The notes: generated by a model from the letters alone, not told the origin. A stretch of 64,000 bases of DNA from Paulownia fortunei (GCA_019321725.1 CM033105.1:14459632-14523631), one strand, 5' to 3'; positions 23,640-36,849 are shown, numbered from the stretch's first letter. Translations and numbers: made by a program.

Positions 23640-24678
23640 AAGTGATACTCTTAAAAAAGAAATAGAGAGAATTACATTTTGGAGAGACAAAGACAATTAA
23701 AATTGTTGTGACACTGAATCTAGGAGATGTATATCTCATTTATAAATACATTATTATCCTTATAAAAGAAATCTAATCCCAAGACCAAGTTGGAAGAGCC
23801 CTACACCATCACAATATGGATGTAGAAACATGTGGCATTCTATGCCAAAAACTGTTGGAATTTTGTGGGAGAGAAAACAATTTTCTCTTGCAAAATTTCC
23901 TGCACTCCAAAGAGCTGAAAACGTGTGGAGTAATCAGCTTTAAGATGTCTTCAATGGCAGTGTAATTGAGCAATTTCAGCCCCCACAAAACCGTGTGGAA
24001 GCTGCTCAACATTAGCCTCCAAAACCGTGTGGGAGGCCCTTTAACGAGGCCTCCTTAGTCTCAATTTCACCTCTTTTGTGGATAGTGTTCTTATCTCATA
24101 ATCTACATCTATTAACTTAATTCAACTCATTGGATCACATTTTAAATTAGAAGTGGATTATCTCGATTTGTGTAATTCCTTAAATTTACTATTAAATTAT
24201 TAGTAAGCTTGCAACTTTGTGAATAAATTAATATTTCAATCAATTTGATTAATTAATCCACTTAAAATTAAATTTTAAATTTTCAGAACCCCACATGTGA
24301 TAAGAAGCATAACTATCTAATTTTAAGTGAATAGTAAACGGATCTATTTCAGTTACGAGTACCATGTAAATACGGTCAATCCGTCAACTAATCTTCCAAT
24401 TAAGTATAATGCATGGATTATTAGTTAAAACTCTATTTTAACTTAACTATGATTCCATTTCAAGTCACATTGATCATTTGATAAATTTAAAAAAAACTCT
24501 CATTTAATAACACATACACGATCATGGCTCGTATGATCTAAGTACTTTATCCAATTGATTAAAAAAATCAAAGATACAAAAATACATATACTATTAATAA
24601 ACTTTTGAATTATGTTAATTATAAATGAGTATAAAAAACTAACCAAATCAATTGGCTCGTCGAACACTATTCTAACCA
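23640..24678 (-). mobile_element. Degraded LTR of the large-LTR family (copy A)
   Basis: On the - strand it starts TGGTTAGAATAGTG at 24678. It then shares many phrases with the LTR at 61956-60100: GATCATGGCTCGTATGATC against the GCATGGTCGTG region, TTGACTAATAATCC-type text, and AATTAGAAGTGGATTATCTCGATTTGTG at about 24150 on the + strand. It lacks a block present in the other copies. The 3' boundary near 23640 is approximate. No coding sequence adjoins it, so it is probably a solo or truncated LTR. Confidence 0.6.
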
Positions 24679-27600
24679 GTGGAACAAATACTCTCCCTGT
24701 TTTTTTTAATGCCACGAGCTCAAAAGCTGTTTTCAGAAGCTTCTGCAGATAGTCCCTTAGAAATGCTAAACATATTGGATTATATATTGCGTTTGAATTG
24801 AAGGATTGAGGCCTAGGATTTCAAATGTATAATAATAATTTTATTGAATTTGTATGAATATTTTTAAGTTATAAATAATAGTTTCAAATCTTTTATCATC
24901 CACATTAAGCTATTTTCTCCTAAGATTTTAAACACACCTATTTGGAGTTACTTTAATTCTTAACTCCAAAATTAACTCCAAATTCCTTCTTTAAAGTCAA
25001 AATTCCAACATCCGACCACAATTTAAAGAATTTATCAGTTAACTTATTATAAAGAAACCAAATTCAAATTGACAGCTTTTTTTCAACGAAAAAGTAAAAA
25101 TTATGATTATTATTATGACTATTATGATTATGACATGGTAAAATAATGCACTCATTGTGTTTGTAAAAGTAGTTTTAGCATATGTTGAAATTGCGACAAG
25201 GGTTCACAACCAAATTGAACAAATATTTTGTATTTCATTCGATCTAAATAACATTGGTCGGGGAACATTTTATTATATTAGCTTAAATTATTTGACAACT
25301 TTTTTAATTGAATGTGCTATGGCATTGCTGAGCATTCTCAAAATACTTTCGATTCGAGAAATTTCACTTTTAATTTGAGTTTGATCAAGCTTATTACGAG
25401 AATTTACATTTGTTATATGATTATATTGGTCTCTAATGATATGAAAGGATCTGGAGATTAAATATACTTTTTAAAATTTTAAATCCATTAAAAAATGATA
25501 CACATATTAAAATTGTAATAGGCTTAACATAGCTCAGCCGCCTGAATTTAGACAATAAAACAGTAATTAAAAGTTTGCTTCAGCCTACCAGAGACTCAGA
25601 AGCTTGCTCAGTGAGTTGAGTTGTGCTGCGGTTAAAACAATTAGAAATTTTCAGGCATCAGTTTTTAAGCTGTGTAATGCAGCTGAATGTATGCAATAAA
25701 CACATAAACTGCAGAAATTTAAACATTGAAAGTAAAAAAGATAAAATAATTTTTATTGTGGTTTAAAGGTGGGGTAATCATTGTAATCTGCTCTTGTCGT
25801 GGTGGGATTCACTAGAATTGAATTAATCACAAAGCAATAGTTAGTTCTACAATGATAAAGCTTAGGTTCCGAACTAAGAATAATTTCTTCTCAATTTCTC
25901 ATTCTTATTCAAATCTCTGTTGGTACTGCAACTTCAGTCTTCCCACACACGTTCCACTATTGAATCTTTCCACACGAGTTTGATTCACGAATTGCTCCAC
26001 ACAAGACTTAGTTCATCCCATTTGCTTCTCTTGATTCTTTAAAAAATGAAAGTAATATCACTCAGCAAGCTGTTCAGAGTAATGAAACAACTGAGTGATT
26101 CTATCATACTACTTCTTCACTTAGGAGATTTTCAAGAGCTTGATGTTTGCATGTAAGCTTGGAAATTTCATCACTTCCAAAAACTTGTTCCCTCATCATC
26201 CTTTAGCTCTGTTTACAAACCTCTTTTTTCTGCCCCATTGCACCTACTTCCCTGGATTTCCATTAGTGCAGTTGATCTATCGCACTGCTCGTAGTTTGCA
26301 GTTTGTAGTGTGACACTATTTGCAGTCTATTGTCCGTATCCCATACCATCTGCCACGTTTTCTCTTTGTGCCCATTGCTTTGGATTATAGTAATTTGACT
26401 AGTATGAGGTGACAGTTGCCCTCACTCCACTATGATCATTAGTCCAATTAAATCCACTACTCTGATTTTGAACTCTACTACTTCATGGAATCTTGTTACT
26501 TCACTGTTCTACTCAAATAGTTAGCTGAATTTGCTAATCTTCCAATGATTTAGAATACTAACTTGATTGCCTCTGTCCTCACTCCGATGAGATCCTTAGT
26601 CTCGCTAAGTCTTTTATTCTAGTTTTAGACTTCACTGTCTTGGTGTTGTTCGCTCTTTTTTTTTGCTTTTTCTATTTTGAGACTAAGTCTTCTACGTGGA
26701 CTGCCTAGTAGAGTAGTCTTTACAATGATCTAACACGAGTAAAATTACTATAATTTGGGTTAGATGAAATCGAGTTTAGACATCAATTTTTCTTCATGTC
26801 CAATAAAAATGTGTATAGTGGTTTAGAATGTTTGTCATCACTTAGAAATTTTATCAATTAAGTTATGAAAAACATGCATGGAGGAATGACCACACATTCA
26901 CAAATAGGGGACTTTTTGGATGATATTTTATTTCCCAAATGAGGGACCTGTTCAAAAGTCGAGAAGATGAGCACTATTGACTCATTATACAAGCCTCAAT
27001 GAAAATTACTTGAAAACAATAAGCCACTCAATCCCACGATGTGTATACTTTCAATGACCCACTGCCTAAGCTTTCTAATATGATTGATTGGCTCAGCCTT
27101 CTCTTACACCTTAATTAGTGAAGTTCAAATTGCGGGTAAAATCTTAGGTCAATTAGTAAGGGTCAATGTCCTTAAATTTCATAATGTGAGGTTTTTGGAT
27201 GTAATTTCTACTAATAGCGTGGCTGTTGATCCATTTTATTTTCCTACATCGGTCAGGTAGTTTAGTTTAATATACTTATTTAATTGTTAATTCATGTCTC
27301 TTATAAAAGTTCAAATTGTTACAATACGAAATTTTAAAACTTCAAAATCAAATTGAATCTTCATTATTTTTATAAAAGAAAAATAAATTTTGTAACTTTC
27401 CTATTAATTTTGTAGCACCCTATAAAACATAATTATTTAGAATTTAAGTTCTATTGTTACATATTCTATCCAAGCACTATATGTCCCAGGGGTCTAGATA
27501 GAGATACACAACCATTCTTACATTTTTTATATTCTACATATTATTTTCTATATTACTTTAGGTTACATGATAAGGTCTTGTTCGTTCATTAATCTTCTTG
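24679..27600. other. Intergenic region, no gene seen
   Basis: The sequence is AT-rich, with unclassified repeat-like text at 25530-26700 that has pyrimidine-rich segments. Open runs such as 25157-25378 lack motifs. I cannot assign a family. Confidence 0.4.
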
Positions 27601-27617
27601 TAATCGTGCTTATAATA

Positions 27618-27728
27618 GGAGACGCCGGCAATGGCCTTCTTGGATCTTATCTTGGGGTGGTGGTGAGCCGCCAATACCTGTACGGAGAGAAGGCCATCAC
27701 GATCGTAGGACAACATCAAATGACGTGA
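27618..27728 (+). other. Unidentified GC-richer coding-like segment with a 10-bp inverted repeat
   Basis: Within strongly AT-rich sequence this block is clearly GC-richer and reads open (GDAGNGLLGSYLGVVVSRQ, then QYLYGEKAITIVGQHQMT and TGA), with normal-looking codon use. ATGGCCTTCT (27631-27640) pairs with AGAAGGCCAT (27688-27697) across a 47-base loop. I do not recognise the protein. It may be a captured exon fragment of a host gene, or a structured non-coding sequence. Confidence 0.3.
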
Positions 27729-28322
27729 CTCCTACAGACCAACTGTTTTATTTTTAAAAAGTTTATATGCTTTCAGAATTATATAAATTATATGCATTCT
27801 TGTAATTTATTTGCATCAAAGTAATTTTTTATTTTTTTTTGAAAGTTATTTTTATTAAAATTAAAATATTCACAACAATTTAAGATCGTGATAATTTGTT
27901 AAATTTGATTAATTATTTTTTAGCATATTATGTAATTTAAATTTACTTACATTTGTGAAATAAGATATACTCAATTGTTTGCAAGTTATAAATATTTCAT
28001 CATTTTTAAAATATCTTGCCAATTATTTTGTTAATTCTTAAATTAGCCGATAAACTGATTTTATGTTGTGCAGTATAACTGTAACTAAAATATTTCATAT
28101 TATACTAGTTTAATGCACTTTATTCTAGTTGACTGTGGCCCATTATAAGACTTGGATGTCACGGAAGCTTGAGATTTTTTTATTTATTTTTTTTGATTTT
28201 TTTATAGAAATTGATTTATATCTGTTTACTAATATAATTATTGACTCCTACAATAACATTTTGCCCCTTGTTATTTCTTTGCCTTATTAATCCCTGGCTA
28301 GGTATATATATATACTTTTTAA
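27729..28322. other. AT-rich leader of the Copia remnant
   Basis: No LTR end or primer-binding site could be identified upstream of the gag start at 28323. The element therefore seems to lack a recognisable 5' LTR. Confidence 0.35.
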
Positions 28323-30715
28323 ATGGCATCTCATGAAGACATAAGTAGTGTTAAGCTTGAGAAATTTAATGGACTTAATTTGAAGAGACGGCAAAACCAA
28401 ATGAGATATTGGTTAACTGTTTTTGGGTTTATTTCTGGCATAGATGAAAATATTGAGTCAAACTCTTGGCATACCCATAAACAAATGGATTACCATTGTT
28501 GTAATTTTATCCTTAGTGCCTTGTCAGAAAGATTTTATGATGTGTTTCATACTATCCCTAGTGCAAAAGAATTTTGTGATACTTTAGAAGTTGAATATGA
28601 GATTGATGATGCTTGAATAGAAAGGTTTTATGCTTCTACTTTTACAAATTATGCTATGGTTGATGGAAAATCCATTAATGAACAAATTCATGAATTCCAA
28701 AATTTGTAAAGGCCTCTAGAAGATAGTGGGTTAAAGTTTAGTAAAAAATATAAAGTATCGTGTTTGATTGATAAACTCCCACCATCTTGGTTTAATTTTG
28801 TTAGGAGTCTAAGACATCAACAAGAGACTTTGACTTTGACTCAAGTCTTTAAGTCATTGAGGATAGAGGAACAACATAGGATAAATGTTAAAAAAGAAGA
28901 GATGAAGGTCAAGGTCAACCTAGTCAAGGATAAAAGGAATAACGATGAAAATAAATTTAAGTCTAGAGGCAATAAGTTTAAGAATAAGAAGAAGCATTGG
29001 AGAAAAAACTATCGCCACAGTAATAATGCTTAACCTAGGAATAAAAAACCTAGGGATGATGAAGGCAAAGGAAAGGAAGAAAGACCATGCTACGTATGTG
29101 GAAGTACCAATCATTTGGCTAGAGGATTGTTACTACAAGAAGACTGAGAAGTTCATCCCTAAATTCAACTCTAAGCCTAAGACTCAGTAAAGTCAAGTGA
29201 ATATGTTGGTTGAGGAACCATCCATCAAGTTAGAATCCATATTTCCTTTAGTAAACTTTACATATCAAAATAATGATTGGTGGTTAGACTCAAGAGCTAA
29301 TATACACGTTTGTTTTGATAAATTAAAATTTAAATCCTATTAGAACTCAAGTGGAGGAACCGTGATACAAGGAAATAATATTGCCGCAAAAATACATGAG
29401 ATCGGAAGTATTGATTTGATGATGACTTTTGGAAAGATATTGACTCTTGATGCAGTGCGGCACGTGTCTGAAGTTAGAAAAAAATTAGTTAGTGGATTTT
29501 ATTTAGTTCAAGATGGTTACAAATTAGTAATGGAGTCAAATAAGGTTGTAATTACTAGAAATAATATTTTTTGTTGGGAAAGGATTTGTAAGTGATGGCT
29601 TATTTAAGTTGAATGTTATGAATGATATGAATGAAGGTTCCAATTTGATTTTTAATATTCAATCTAGTGTTTTATGACATGAAATATTGATACATATAAT
29701 TGAATGGTTAAAGACTTATTTGATTCCAAAATTTCAGGTGCATATTGATCATAAGTGTGAAATATGTGTACAAGCAAAACAAACAAGAAGACCTTATCAA
29801 TCAATTCTTAGAAATTCAAATATTTTGGAACTTATTCATAATGATGTATGTGATTCAAATAGATCTCCAACTAAAGGTATGTAAGTTAGTGAAGTCTTTA
29901 TATGATTTGAAGCAAGCTCCTAAACAGTGGTATGAAAAATTTAATGAAGTTATGCAAGGTTATGGATTTAGATCAAATTAATACGATAGATGTATATATT
30001 ACAACTAGAGGTATATATTATGTTTGTATGTGGGTGATATATTAATTTTTGGGTCTAATTTGGACTTTAATAAAAAAGTGAAAAGTTATTTATCTAATAA
30101 CTTTGAAATGAAAGATTTAGGAGAAACTCATATAATCTTGGTATGAAGGTTAGTAAAACTGAAGAAGGTATTTTATTAAACCAATCCGATTCTATTGAAA
30201 AGATTTCGAGGAAATTCAGTTATTATGATTGTAAGTCACTTTCTACTTCTTATGATCTAAATGTATATTTACATAAAAACTGGGTGAACCTATATCTCAA
30301 TCGAAATATTATCAAATTATTAGATTATTATTATATTTCACCAATATGACTCGACCTGATATTTCTTATACAGTTGGGAGACTTAGTAGATATACTCATA
30401 ATCCTAGCAAGAATAATTGGAATGCTTTAGAAAGTGTTCTTAAGTATCTTAGAGGAACTCTAAATTATTCTTTATATTATAAGGGTTCTCCAAATGTAGT
30501 TGAAGGATATAGTGATGCTAATTGCATTACTGATAGCTCTAAAATTAAATCTACTAGTGGATTTATTTTTCTGTTGGGTGGAGCAACAATAACTTGAGAA
30601 TTTAAAAGACAAACTGTTATATCTGAAAATACTATGGAAGCTGAGTTTAGCTTTAGATACAACTTGTGCAACTACAGAGTGGATGAGAGACTTATTACTT
30701 GATATTCCACTAGTA
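28323..30715 (+). pseudogene. Ty1/Copia retrotransposon remnant, integrase core deleted
   Basis: The gag starts at ATG 28323 (UBN2-type: KLEKFNGLNLKRRQNQM, later IDKLPPSWFNF at about 28768). A CCHC knuckle is damaged near 29088 (CYVCGSTNHLARG, last Cys lost). A protease relic WWLDSRANIHVC lies at about 29280 with the catalytic DSG altered. The pre-integrase zinc region CEICVQAKQTRRPYQS is at about 29757. At about 29878 it passes directly into the middle of reverse transcriptase (KSLYDLKQAPKQWYEKF), so the integrase core and the RT fingers are missing. The RT active site reads YVGD (30027-30038) instead of YVDD. MTRPDISYTVGRLSRYTHNP (30346) and RNase H GYSDANC (about 30505) follow. Several stops and shifts occur. 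It cannot move by itself. Confidence 0.92.
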
Positions 30716-31079
30716 TGTTGAGTTGGTTTTATACCAACAATTCATATATCTTTTGATTAATATTGAGTTTATTTTTAAGTATTTATGTTATTTTTTATGA
30801 ATTTAGTTTAAAATTTTGTAGATAATGGTAAAAGTAGAAGAAAATAGAAAGAAATATAAAACTTGGTTAAAATTTTTAAGAATCCGCTTTATGGTGCTAT
30901 TAAGGGTAGTGTTCATTTTCAATCATAACTCTTTGCTCCAATATCCTTTTAAATTGATTCTTGAACCATTGGAAAGATAAGAGATAGATATGTTTACTAT
31001 GAAATCTAGTTCTTTCGATTTTAATGAGAAAAATTGGGTTAAAGAGTCTATACTTGACTGAAACTTTCTAGTATGATAT
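30716..31079. other. Spacer between two Copia remnants
   Basis: AT-rich sequence with no recognised coding motif. It may be the upstream part of the LTR that ends at 31555. Confidence 0.3.
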
Positions 31080-31555
31080 ATCTTGGTATTGTAGGTATAA
31101 ATATTTCCACAAATTTCATATTGAGTTGATTCAAGTATCTAACTCTAAAAATTCCATCTTTAAGTATTAATTCTTTTATCACAAGTTAATAACAGAAATT
31201 AATATTTTCTATACACACTCGATCAACTAGATTAGAAAAGAAATTATAATTGCTAGTGGAATTTTGATTTTGTATTGTTGCTCAAAGTGTGGACTACTTT
31301 AGAGGGGAGATATTTGGATCCCTGTGAATAAATTTAGAAAAGAGGTTAGGAATTGATTGCTTCATATCCTACAACAACCGAAGTGCAAAGAAAGGTATAA
31401 ATCGATACTTTTATTATTTTATTACAACCATTGAAAATTACAATAGCATTAAAAATCGCATCAGATCCGGGGTATTACTATAATTTTTATAGTTTAATGT
31501 TTTTAAAAATTTTAATTTTCCGCTGTGCATACCTCAGGATCACGCGAACCCAACA
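31080..31555 (+). mobile_element. 3' part of a 5' LTR (Copia element 2)
   Basis: It ends GCGAACCCAACA directly before a primer-binding site. The end resembles those of the LTRs at 51531 (GCGAACCCAACA), 58881 (CAAACCCAACA) and the fragment at 37046 (CGGACCCAACA). The upstream boundary is not visible and is given approximately. Confidence 0.55.
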
Positions 31556-31556
31556 A

Positions 31557-31568
31557 TGGTATTAGAGC
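31557..31568 (+). other. Primer-binding site (initiator tRNA-Met type) of Copia element 2
   Basis: TGGTATTAGAGC differs by one base from TGGTATCAGAGC, the usual plant retrotransposon site pairing with the 3' end of initiator tRNA-Met. It lies two bases after the LTR end. Confidence 0.8.
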
Positions 31569-33090
31569 CACGGTTTGTGCAATTCTAATTGGATTCGATT
31601 TATGCCTGTGAATTTAATTGTTAAATTCTGATTGATTTGTTGTAGTTCTGATTGGGATAAAATTATTTTGCAATTAATGTAATTGTTAAACAGAACATAT
31701 ATGATTGAAGTTGATTTGATCAAAAAGAGAAATCATACATGGCACGACGTTGGGTGCTCGTGCGCGCAGCTGCAAGCGTCCGCTGGGCGCTCACGCCGGC
31801 TATGCGCACTGTCGTGTTAAATTGAAAAATATGATTTTTTGATTTTATGATCAAAATTTTTAATTTTAAATTTTTTTAAAAAAGGGGTTTTTCTTGAAAA
31901 ATCAAGATTTTATCCCAAGTCATGAAATTACAATTTAAAAGGATAGTAAATTTACATGCTTTAATAAATTCATGTGATGTATTTATTAGTATGTATGGGA
32001 TGATCATGGAGCCATTTGGACCAATGTGATTGGATTTATTAAACTTTGGATTTTTGAAATGGGCCTTCGAGTCTCTTATTCTTTACTTGTATGTACTTTA
32101 TATTTTGAATGAGAGTAGAATAGGGTGAGGTTTTTTTTTTTTTTTTTTTTGCTTTTTGGTGGACAAAGAGAAGGACCAAGATAAAGAATCAAGAGAAGAC
32201 CCATGAATGTATGAGATATATTCATGTAATATAAACTAGTTTCTATTTCCATTCTATTACCCTTAGATTGACCTAGATCTATTTTTGGCTCAAATGAATC
32301 GCATAGGAATAGCCCATGATCATCCATATTATGTATGTATTAGATGTATGCGTAGGGTTTATTTAATTAATTTACATGTTAATTTATTAAATAAATCAAG
32401 ATTAAAATTGATGAGGTCTTGGTTAACATAAATACCCCACTTGAACTAAAAATCAAGTAAAAGAATTTTTGAATTCTAATTTCAAGCAAATATGGATAAA
32501 ATTGGGTATGACCTAATAATCCATGCCTACCATCAAAAGTAGTTGATATGACGATGCTACCTTACTTTGTCATTGGCCATGAGTCGTGGAATGACTCCAT
32601 AATGGAAAGTTGTGATCTCTACTAAGCATGGTGATGCTTATGGGATGGACTCGTCTCTACGTTGGTTATGATTCATGGAACGTTTTGATGCTCCATCTAC
32701 ATAGAGGTTTGATGGGTCTTGCTTGACACTTAGTACTATATGGGCTCATAAAATTGGGATATATGGGAAGAAGTGAAGTAAAATAGCTTGAGGGAAGTAT
32801 TACAATTGTTAAAAGTTAACTACCATTTAATATATTTTATGGGCTCATAAGATTGGGGAATACGATATATTGATTGAGCCTCAAACCCATTAGGAAATAA
32901 GATTTCCCAAATTACCATTAGAGGTGATGGAAATTCAATGAAATAGTAGAAGACATTTATTACTTAAGACCTTGTTATAAATGAATATGATTTTGAAAGT
33001 ATGCTAATTTTCTGCCTCATTTATATTTGTAGATTATCTATAAATAGCTAAAAATCCACTTGCATCAATTCTGGAAGCTAATAAATTAAT
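31569..33090. other. Long untranslated leader of Copia element 2
   Basis: No open frame was found. A GC-rich island at about 31740-31812 (GCGCGCAGCTGC, CGCTGGGCGCTCACGCC) stands out. An uninterrupted run of 20 T lies at 32131-32150. The region may include unrelated insertions. Confidence 0.4.
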
Positions 33091-34284
33091 TAGTCTCAAC
33101 TATGTCGATTGGTTGAGGAACCTTCGGATTGTTCTACAATCCAAAAATAGGGATTACATACTTGATGAGATCCCATCATCGGTCGCGCCGATGCTAGTGA
33201 GGAGGAGCTTGCGGATTATCAAAAGCTGATTGATAAGGATCTGCAAGTGCAATGCTATATCATGGCATTGATGTCAAACGAGTTGCAAAGATAACACGAG
33301 GTATATGCGCATGCGCATAATATCTATATTCACTTACAAGAGTTGTATGGCGAACATACTAGGCAGGCGAGATATCAGATCTCGAAAGAGCTTTTCAGGA
33401 CCCGTATGATGGAGGGCTCTTTAGTCCATGATCATGGATTGAAGATGATAGGCCTAATTGAAAGGCTTGAGTTAGTTGGAGTCGTTATAGATAATGAGCT
33501 CTATTTAGATCTCATCTTATAGTTTTTACCTCCATTGTTTGACACATTCATTGTTAATTTCAACATACATAAAATGGAAACTAGCCTTGCTGAGTTAGTT
33601 AACATGTTGAAAACAACCGGGTCCACTATGAAGAAGGACAAAGCCTAAGAGGAAGAATGGGAGATAAAAGCATTTCTCAAAGTCCAAAGGCATGAAGGCA
33701 ATGAGTGGGGTCTCAAAAAGTTCCAAAGCTGATGACAAATACCATTACTGCGACAAACTTGGGAATTAGAAAATGAATTGCAAGGAGAAGAGTTCAGGTA
33801 TTTATTTTGTTGAAGTTAACTTATTAGTTATTGATGCTTCTTGGGTATTGGATACCGATTGTGGGTCTCATCTTTGCAATGATTTGTAGGTGATGGCAAG
33901 AAACAGAAAGCTAAGTAGAGAAGAGATAGTCCCGCAGCAGGGGAATGGAGCAAAGGTTGCTATATTAGCCATAGGAAGTGTCAACTTAGCTTTAGGAAAT
34001 GGAGTAGTTTTAGTTTTAAACAATTGTCTTTATGTTCTAGAGATAGTTAAGAACATTATCTCCATTCTTGTTTTGGATGGAGAAGGTTTTACTTTTTCAA
34101 TAAAACATGGAAGTTGTTCCATTTTTAAAGATTCAATTCTGATTACCTCTGTCATATTGATGAATGGTTTATATTCTATTAATCCGCATAACTCTTATTT
34201 TCATGTTCAACAAAACAAAAGAAAAATAGATGATAATAGTTCCCAAATCTTATGGCATGCTAGATGCAAAAACTTGCTACAACT
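33090..34284 (+). pseudogene. Ty1/Copia gag-protease remnant (element 2), truncated
   Basis: The gag begins with DWLRNLRIVLQSKNRDYIL (about 33105) and continues in broken frames with ELYGEHTRQARYQISKELF (about 33335) and DLILXFLPPLFDTF-like text, where X is a stop. A lysine-rich nucleocapsid with a damaged CCHC knuckle lies near 33740. The protease site reads DTD (33851-33859) where DTG is expected (WVLDTDCGSHLC). An open run from 33890 matches the Copia stretch after the protease (LNNCLYVLEIVKNIIS, GLYSI, ILWHARCKNL at the pre-integrase site). Coding similarity stops near 34284 and no integrase or RT follows. Non-functional. Confidence 0.88.
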
Positions 34285-36749
34285 TAAGGTTGCAAACCCA
34301 AGTACAGGTTGTTGTAAGTAATAAATTTCTCGTGAGTCCGAGGTCGATCCACAGGGAAGTTGTTTGAACAATTCAAGTTTATATTTCTAAAAAGATGGAG
34401 TTTATGTGAATCAAAATATATGAACAATTAATGTATGATGTAACTAAAGAAAAACGAAGTAATAAAAGTACTGAGGATTAGGGATCCACTCTTGAGTTTT
34501 GGATAGAGAAATGGTTATTTATTCTTTTTACCTCTATTAATTGTCATAATTGGAATCCATACATAATGACGGTTCTAATGGGAAGATATTATCAAGTAAC
34601 TCAAGCAATAATGTAATCATGATATTGTCTTGCTATTGCAAATTATCTCTTAACGCCAACACTTATTTATGGGATCAAGCATTTATGTACACCTTCGTCA
34701 ACAACAAATCAAGGTTTCACATTAGCAATCGGTGGGGTAAAACCGTACAATAAGCTAAATGAACCAAAGTATTTGTTGTGCCATTGGAGATACATAAATC
34801 AAGAATCACCACAAAACAAGTAGGGTTTAGATCAAAAATAAAAATAATAATACAACATACTTAAATAATTTCTACCCTTATAACCATTTCTCTTCCTCCA
34901 TCAAGAGATTCACCATTTTTTCCTCAGCAAAATGAAATTTAGAAAAACATAATAAAAGTAGCAAAGACTAAAAATATAAGAGAAACTAGAGAATGCATTT
35001 CTATTACTACTAGAAAACTTACAATACTAGAAAACATACAAACTAGATAACTTAGCCTAAAGAAACCCTCTACCCCCCCTCTTTACAAGCTTAATACATG
35101 ACCTATTTATAGTACTTGGAGTAAGCTAGAGGCCAAACAAATAATGGAGGGGTTAATCAAGTGGTATGCTAGTTGCCAAGAGTTGGTAAGTTGTTATACA
35201 AATTTCTCACTCACTGAATTGAATTACATTTTTCGATCAGATACGTCCAGATTTTGAAGATATGTGAAGAACCAAAATTGTATATTTTTCAGCTCTGATA
35301 TATTTTCATATATCATTTGTCAATTTTGGCGGTCGGATGAAGGAGATATGGTTAAATTACTGAGTCATGTCCAAGAGCCACCCTTTAACATCAGCAGCAA
35401 CTTTCAGCCTATAGTTTAATAATTTTGACACATTTTCACACCATCTTGTCTTCAACAAACTTGTTTATTTACCTCTTGGGTATAACATATCCGAATTGAA
35501 GACCAAAATAAATTTGGGCTCAAGATATATAACTGAATTGGTGAAATAAGTCGTAATGGGTTGAACTCTGATCCGAATTTTGGTGATCCATTTTGTGCAA
35601 CTACTTGGACGAATTTTATGCTATCATCAAAACTGAATTGGGCTGATCCTCCAACATACACATTGTACCTCTATCTCTTGGCTTTCAAATAAAACAAGCT
35701 TCAGGTCCATAGGGCTTTTGATCATGAAGTTATGCTCAAATTACAAAAACTGCACAAGTCTGGAAACATGCTTCCATTTATTCCCTAACACAAAATATTA
35801 ATAAAACAATAATATTAACAAGAATAAAGCAAGAAAAGTATAAAGGATTTGATACAAAAATATGTCAAAATATGCACTTATCAAATGCCCCTACACTTAA
35901 CCCTTGCTTGTTCTCGAGCAAGCTTAAAACAAACATAAACTAATCCACTTTCATAGGAAATCATGATTGCATTTAGCATATACAACAAGCCTTTAAACCC
36001 CTAGGTGGCCCATAGAGGACGAGTTATAGTCTCGTGAAGGTTTCTAGTAGTGATACCTACAAACACCTATAATAACTATATTCCAACTTTCCTTCTCATG
36101 AAGCAAAAAGTAATATAGAAATAAAATCAAACAAGTGTTGAGTTTAACTCTTAGTCATTCAAAAATCAATATATTTCCACAATAAGCATACTCAAGTGTG
36201 TGTGTGGACAGTTAATGTCAATAGTGATGAAACTATGCATGTTTCAAATAAGTGAATTCTCATAAAACCTTACAAAAACCATCACCCAATCTCTAACAGA
36301 AAAGTTAAACATCATAGGCTCTTCCTTTGGTGCAAATCTCCACTACACCGAAGGCACCATACGAAATCAAAAGGTTTTCAACAAAGGTTGTAATGGGGCC
36401 AAAGGGTGGTGATGTAGCTAAGAAATAAAAGGATAGGATGCAACAAAGGTTCTAAAAACTTCATGGAATTAGAGACATAAAATTTATCGATGAAGAATTC
36501 TCAAACTCCACAAATTTCACACTGGGTCTATTGTTATTGAATTGGACCCCTCTTATTCATCTTGCAACATCTTATTTTTAGTTGCAACTTGTAGCACTTT
36601 GCAACTTTTTTTTTATTATTATTGTTTTTCTTTTTTTTTTTTAAAAAAAAACTCCCCACACTTATCTTCTATTCCAACCTGAATTTCTTTTGTAAGTTCA
36701 AGCTATCAATTGAATGTCTGTTAAACTCCAATCATTTTAAACAAGGGTT
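34285..36749. repeat. Unclassified repeat that truncates Copia element 2
   Basis: It begins near GTTGCAAACCCAAGTACAGG and contains CGAGGTCGATCCACAGGGA (about 34340) and, near 35882, text ending CTCGAGCAAGCTTAAAAC. I recall both styles of phrase as widespread in plant repeats but cannot name the family. Open runs here have no motifs. It runs into the assembly gap, so its right end is unknown. Confidence 0.4.
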
Positions 36750-36849
36750 NNNNNNNNNNNNNNNNNNNNNNNNNNNNNNNNNNNNNNNNNNNNNNNNNNN
36801 NNNNNNNNNNNNNNNNNNNNNNNNNNNNNNNNNNNNNNNNNNNNNNNNN
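36750..36849. other. Assembly gap (100 N)
   Basis: Exactly 100 N, the conventional placeholder for a scaffold gap of unknown length. The two sides may not be truly adjacent. Confidence 0.99.
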
